From: Bacteroides faecalis
GTDB taxonomy: Bacteria; Bacteroidota; Bacteroidia; Bacteroidales; Bacteroidaceae
Reading direction: 5' to 3'
Length of the DNA: 64,000 bases
Assembly (NCBI RefSeq): GCF_003865075.1
Contig: NZ_BHWB01000016.1
Location: 30,881-94,880, forward strand
The notes under the pieces: generated by a model
Database searches by the model: none
What the model was told of the DNA's origin: nothing
What the model saw: only the letters and a program-made list of their open reading frames with translations
Program-made: the position numbers and the translations under genes
Shown: positions 62,448 to 64,000 of the stretch, piece after piece
Numbering within the stretch: the first letter of the stretch is position 1
Layout: each line of letters starts with the position of its first letter

Positions 62448-63056
62448 TTATCTCTCATAATATCCTTTTCCCGGTACGTAGATCGGTTGAGTAGGTCTTC
62501 CTATATTCTCCAGTTTCTTGAGTGCTTTCAACCGCCGTATTTGTCGGGAAGCCATGCTTTCGGTGAAGCCACAAAGCGATTGCATATCAATGCGTCTCAA
62601 TACAGGACGTGTAGCGAAATATTCAGTTAACCTCCTGTCTATTTCTTCTTCCGACAGAGACTCCGAATGCACTTTCAGCTTCGAACGGCGCGCATGCGCA
62701 TGCATAAAAGTGCTTTTTAGCTTTTTGTCCGGTTGGAAACTGACTGTTTTGATTCTCACTTTATCGGCTCTTGTAGTGATGGAATGTATCGGTTCGACAG
62801 CTTGCAACGTCACTTGAAAATAACCAATTCCATCCAGATGCACTCTTTCGCCTTCACAAAGGTGATTCCCCATGCATCGGCTAAGTTCCATCAGCATAGC
62901 TTCCACTTCCGCTTTGCCGAAAGTAGTTGCCGAATGAATCTCGGCAGCTAACCTCTGCGTAGTGACGTGCTGAAAATTGACGACTCTGGGATGATAGCCC
63001 ATTCTTCCCTCTTCATCCTGCTTGGGATTCTTATAGAATTCAAATTGTATTGCCAC
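62448..63056 (-). CDS. HU-like DNA-binding protein with C-terminal winged helix
   Basis: 202 residues from a GTG start (VAIQFEFYKNPKQDEEGRMGYHPRV). The HU/IHF-like domain is about 25-125 (TTQRLAAEIHSATTFGKAEVEAMLMELSRCMGNHLCEGERVHLDGIGYFQVTL...FQPDKKLKSTF). A C-terminal helix-turn-helix (about 140-200: EIDRRLTEYFATRPVLRRIDMQSLCGFTESMASRQIRRLKALKKLENIG) adds a second DNA-binding element, as in the Bacteroides HU-HIG-type proteins. It sits between two 85-bp inverted repeats. Probably binds or bends DNA at the nearby repeats; this is inference. Same strand as the VirE-like gene. Confidence 0.85.
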   Translation of the reverse strand: MAIQFEFYKNPKQDEEGRMGYHPRVVNFQHVTTQRLAAEIHSATTFGKAEVEAMLMELSRCMGNHLCEGERVHLDGIGYFQVTLQAVEPIHSITTRADKVRIKTVSFQPDKKLKSTFMHAHARRSKLKVHSESLSEEEIDRRLTEYFATRPVLRRIDMQSLCGFTESMASRQIRRLKALKKLENIGRPTQPIYVPGKGYYER

Positions 63057-63145
63057 TTTTGTTTTAATTTAATGGTAGTTATAGATTATGTTACTTATAT
63101 TATCACGTTATATAGCCTTTATCCAAGCGTTTTCTTACTGACATT

Positions 63146-63241
63146 ATATTCATTCTACTGTAGTGCATAAAATACAGCACTCTAGTGCATGGTTCTCATC
63201 ACATTAGTGCTGAGTTCTATGCACTAGAGTAGAATGAATAT
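63146..63241. repeat. Long hairpin (24-bp arms) with inner stem
   Basis: Arms 63146-63169 and 63218-63241 match at 23 of 24 positions and contain TAGTGCAT/ATGCACTA. Inside, CAGCACT (about 63175-63181) pairs with AGTGCTG (about 63206-63212). The motif TAGTGCAT recurs within. It lies upstream of the HU-like gene and could be a cruciform or RNA hairpin. Confidence 0.75.
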
Positions 63242-63392
63242 TATCTACCCTCAAAGATACAATAATTATTACTGAATAACAAATGATTCTACAATACTTT
63301 TCACGAAAAGATAGAATACTTTGTTTGCAGAATACAGCTTATCCGAACGCTGTATCAAGCATGTACGGAAAGTATGAGAGATCTCCGCCCGA

Positions 63393-63476
63393 GATGGATC
63401 TCTCATAAGAATCTCTCATTTTATATAGACTTGTATTATAGTATATTAGATGAAAAAGATGAGAGCATGAGAGATT
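63393..63476 (-). repeat. Inverted repeat, right copy
   Basis: Reverse complement of 62355-62439; the identical 34-bp core is 63422-63455. It lies about 340 bp upstream of the HU-like gene start. Confidence 0.9.
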
Positions 63477-63738
63477 AAACCATAAAAAACTTTTTCTTGA
63501 GTTCTCCCTGTGTATTTGTTTTGACATATAAGCTCCTTCTACTTCAGTCATTTAATATCTTGTTGGGGCTTTAAAAACTTATTCTCACGCTTCGGTTAAT
63601 TTGTTATTGTTAGTTTTTAAGTTAGTAAATATCTTGCTATAATTACAACTCTTCTTGGTTTATTTGCGTATTATGCTTACATATACTGCTTTTTAGCTAA
63701 TAGTTATTAGTTAAATAGTATAAAATACTAATATTATA
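63477..63738. other. A/T-rich intergenic segment
   Basis: Very A/T-rich, with no convincing gene. With the hairpin and right inverted repeat it fills the 834 bp between the HU-like gene and the truncated right-edge gene. Confidence 0.4.
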
Positions 63739-63769
63739 TTTGGTATTTACAATATAGTTAGTATATTTG
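63739..63769 (+). promoter_or_regulatory. Strong promoter with -33 TTTG and -7 TATATTTG
   Basis: TTTG (63739-63742) and TATATTTG (63762-63769) with 19-bp spacing match the Bacteroides consensus closely. Start of transcription expected near 63775, giving a leader of about 115 nt before the ATG at 63891. Confidence 0.7.
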
Positions 63770-63786
63770 CATTATAGCAATGTGCT

Positions 63787-63861
63787 TAGTTAGTATTATC
63801 AATCGATGCACTTGATAGCTACAAATCGATATATAAGTTTTATGCGCAGATATACTAACTA
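63787..63861 (+). promoter_or_regulatory. Leader RNA stem in the right-edge transcript
   Basis: TAGTTAGTAT (63787-63796) pairs perfectly with ATACTAACTA (63852-63861), with the ATCGAT repeats inside (63802-63807 and 63825-63830). It lies within the predicted 5' leader. Leader RNAs of Bacteroides capsule operons are targets of UpxY antiterminators; whether this is one is untested. Confidence 0.4.
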
Positions 63862-63890
63862 TTTTGATCATTTAGAAAGGAGGAATCAAT

Positions 63891-64000
63891 ATGAAACATC
63901 GTACACTGACGTCTTACAGTTGTTTGGCAGCACCAAAACTAAATTTTGTTAAAAGCCCTGCTCCAATCGAATTTTTTACGGCCCCATTAGTAATATATAA
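63891..64000 (+). CDS. N-terminus of a gene cut by the right edge
   Basis: ATG at 63891 preceded by AAAGGAGGA at 7 bp, an unusually strong Shine-Dalgarno for Bacteroides. Thirty-six codons (MKHRTLTSYSCLAAPKLNFV...) are open to the edge. The sequence is too short to identify; it does not look like the UpxY opening I know. The strong promoter, leader and RBS suggest it is real. Confidence 0.5.
   Translation, partial: MKHRTLTSYSCLAAPKLNFVKSPAPIEFFTAPLVIY

Overview
The window is Bacteroides chromosome, most likely from the fragilis/thetaiotaomicron group. The basis is the recurring Bacteroidetes promoter signature (-33 TTTG and -7 TAnnTTTG), the weak Shine-Dalgarno signals, and families typical of gut Bacteroides: FecI/FecR/TonB receptor sets, DUF4249, GH92 and GH78 glycosidases, the RprXY pair, the EF-G paralog and an HU/VirE-like gene pair. 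I ran no searches, so species is not assigned.

Layout. 1-7.6 kb: end of rpsF, a MarR regulator, a 58-aa membrane protein, the RprX/RprY two-component system, an EF-G paralog whose GTPase motifs are degenerate, and a Tat-exported Gfo/Idh/MocA oxidoreductase. 8-15.4 kb: hemW, then an ECF sigma / FecR anti-sigma / TonB receptor / DUF4249 lipoprotein set, then a split LysO-type exporter. 15.4-21.3 kb: GH78-like rhamnosidase, DUF2027-Smr protein, HAD phosphatase, LuxR-type regulator, secreted DUF1349-like protein, then a 0.9-kb hairpin-rich gap. 22.2-32.9 kb: an alpha-mannoside locus with two GH92 enzymes, a GntR regulator with a candidate operator, a two-domain mannose-6-phosphate isomerase, a ROK kinase and an MFS transporter. 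Together these would trim mannosides outside the cytoplasm, import the sugar, phosphorylate it and isomerise it to fructose-6-P.

33-51.5 kb: an AlkZ-like glycosylase, an SQR-like flavoprotein, a frameshifted thioredoxin-like lipoprotein, an ECF sigma/anti-sigma pair, aroA, a Crp/Fnr regulator next to a perfect FNR-type palindrome, a frameshifted SDR gene, an M28 peptidase, an LRR lipoprotein, a Znu-type permease, tsaE, and a MoxR/DUF58/DUF4350/DUF4129/SpoIIM/RDD membrane cluster.

51.5-59.3 kb: a complete type II-C CRISPR-Cas locus. It has 12 identical 47-bp repeats, cas2, cas1, a RhuM-family gene embedded between cas1 and cas9 (frameshifted here), a 1420-aa Cas9, and a divergent tracrRNA that I located by its anti-repeat and terminator. 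59.3-64 kb: accessory DNA with a gene relic, a rod-shaped structured RNA candidate, a VirE/BT4734-like primase-helicase-type protein, an HU-like protein flanked by about 85-bp inverted repeats (34 bp identical), long hairpins, and a strong promoter plus leader entering a gene cut by the right edge. This arrangement resembles the upstream end of a Bacteroides capsule locus.

Three genes (35.9, 39.6 and 53.8 kb) are broken by 1-2 nt changes in short tracts. These may be genuine, phase-variable, or sequence errors.
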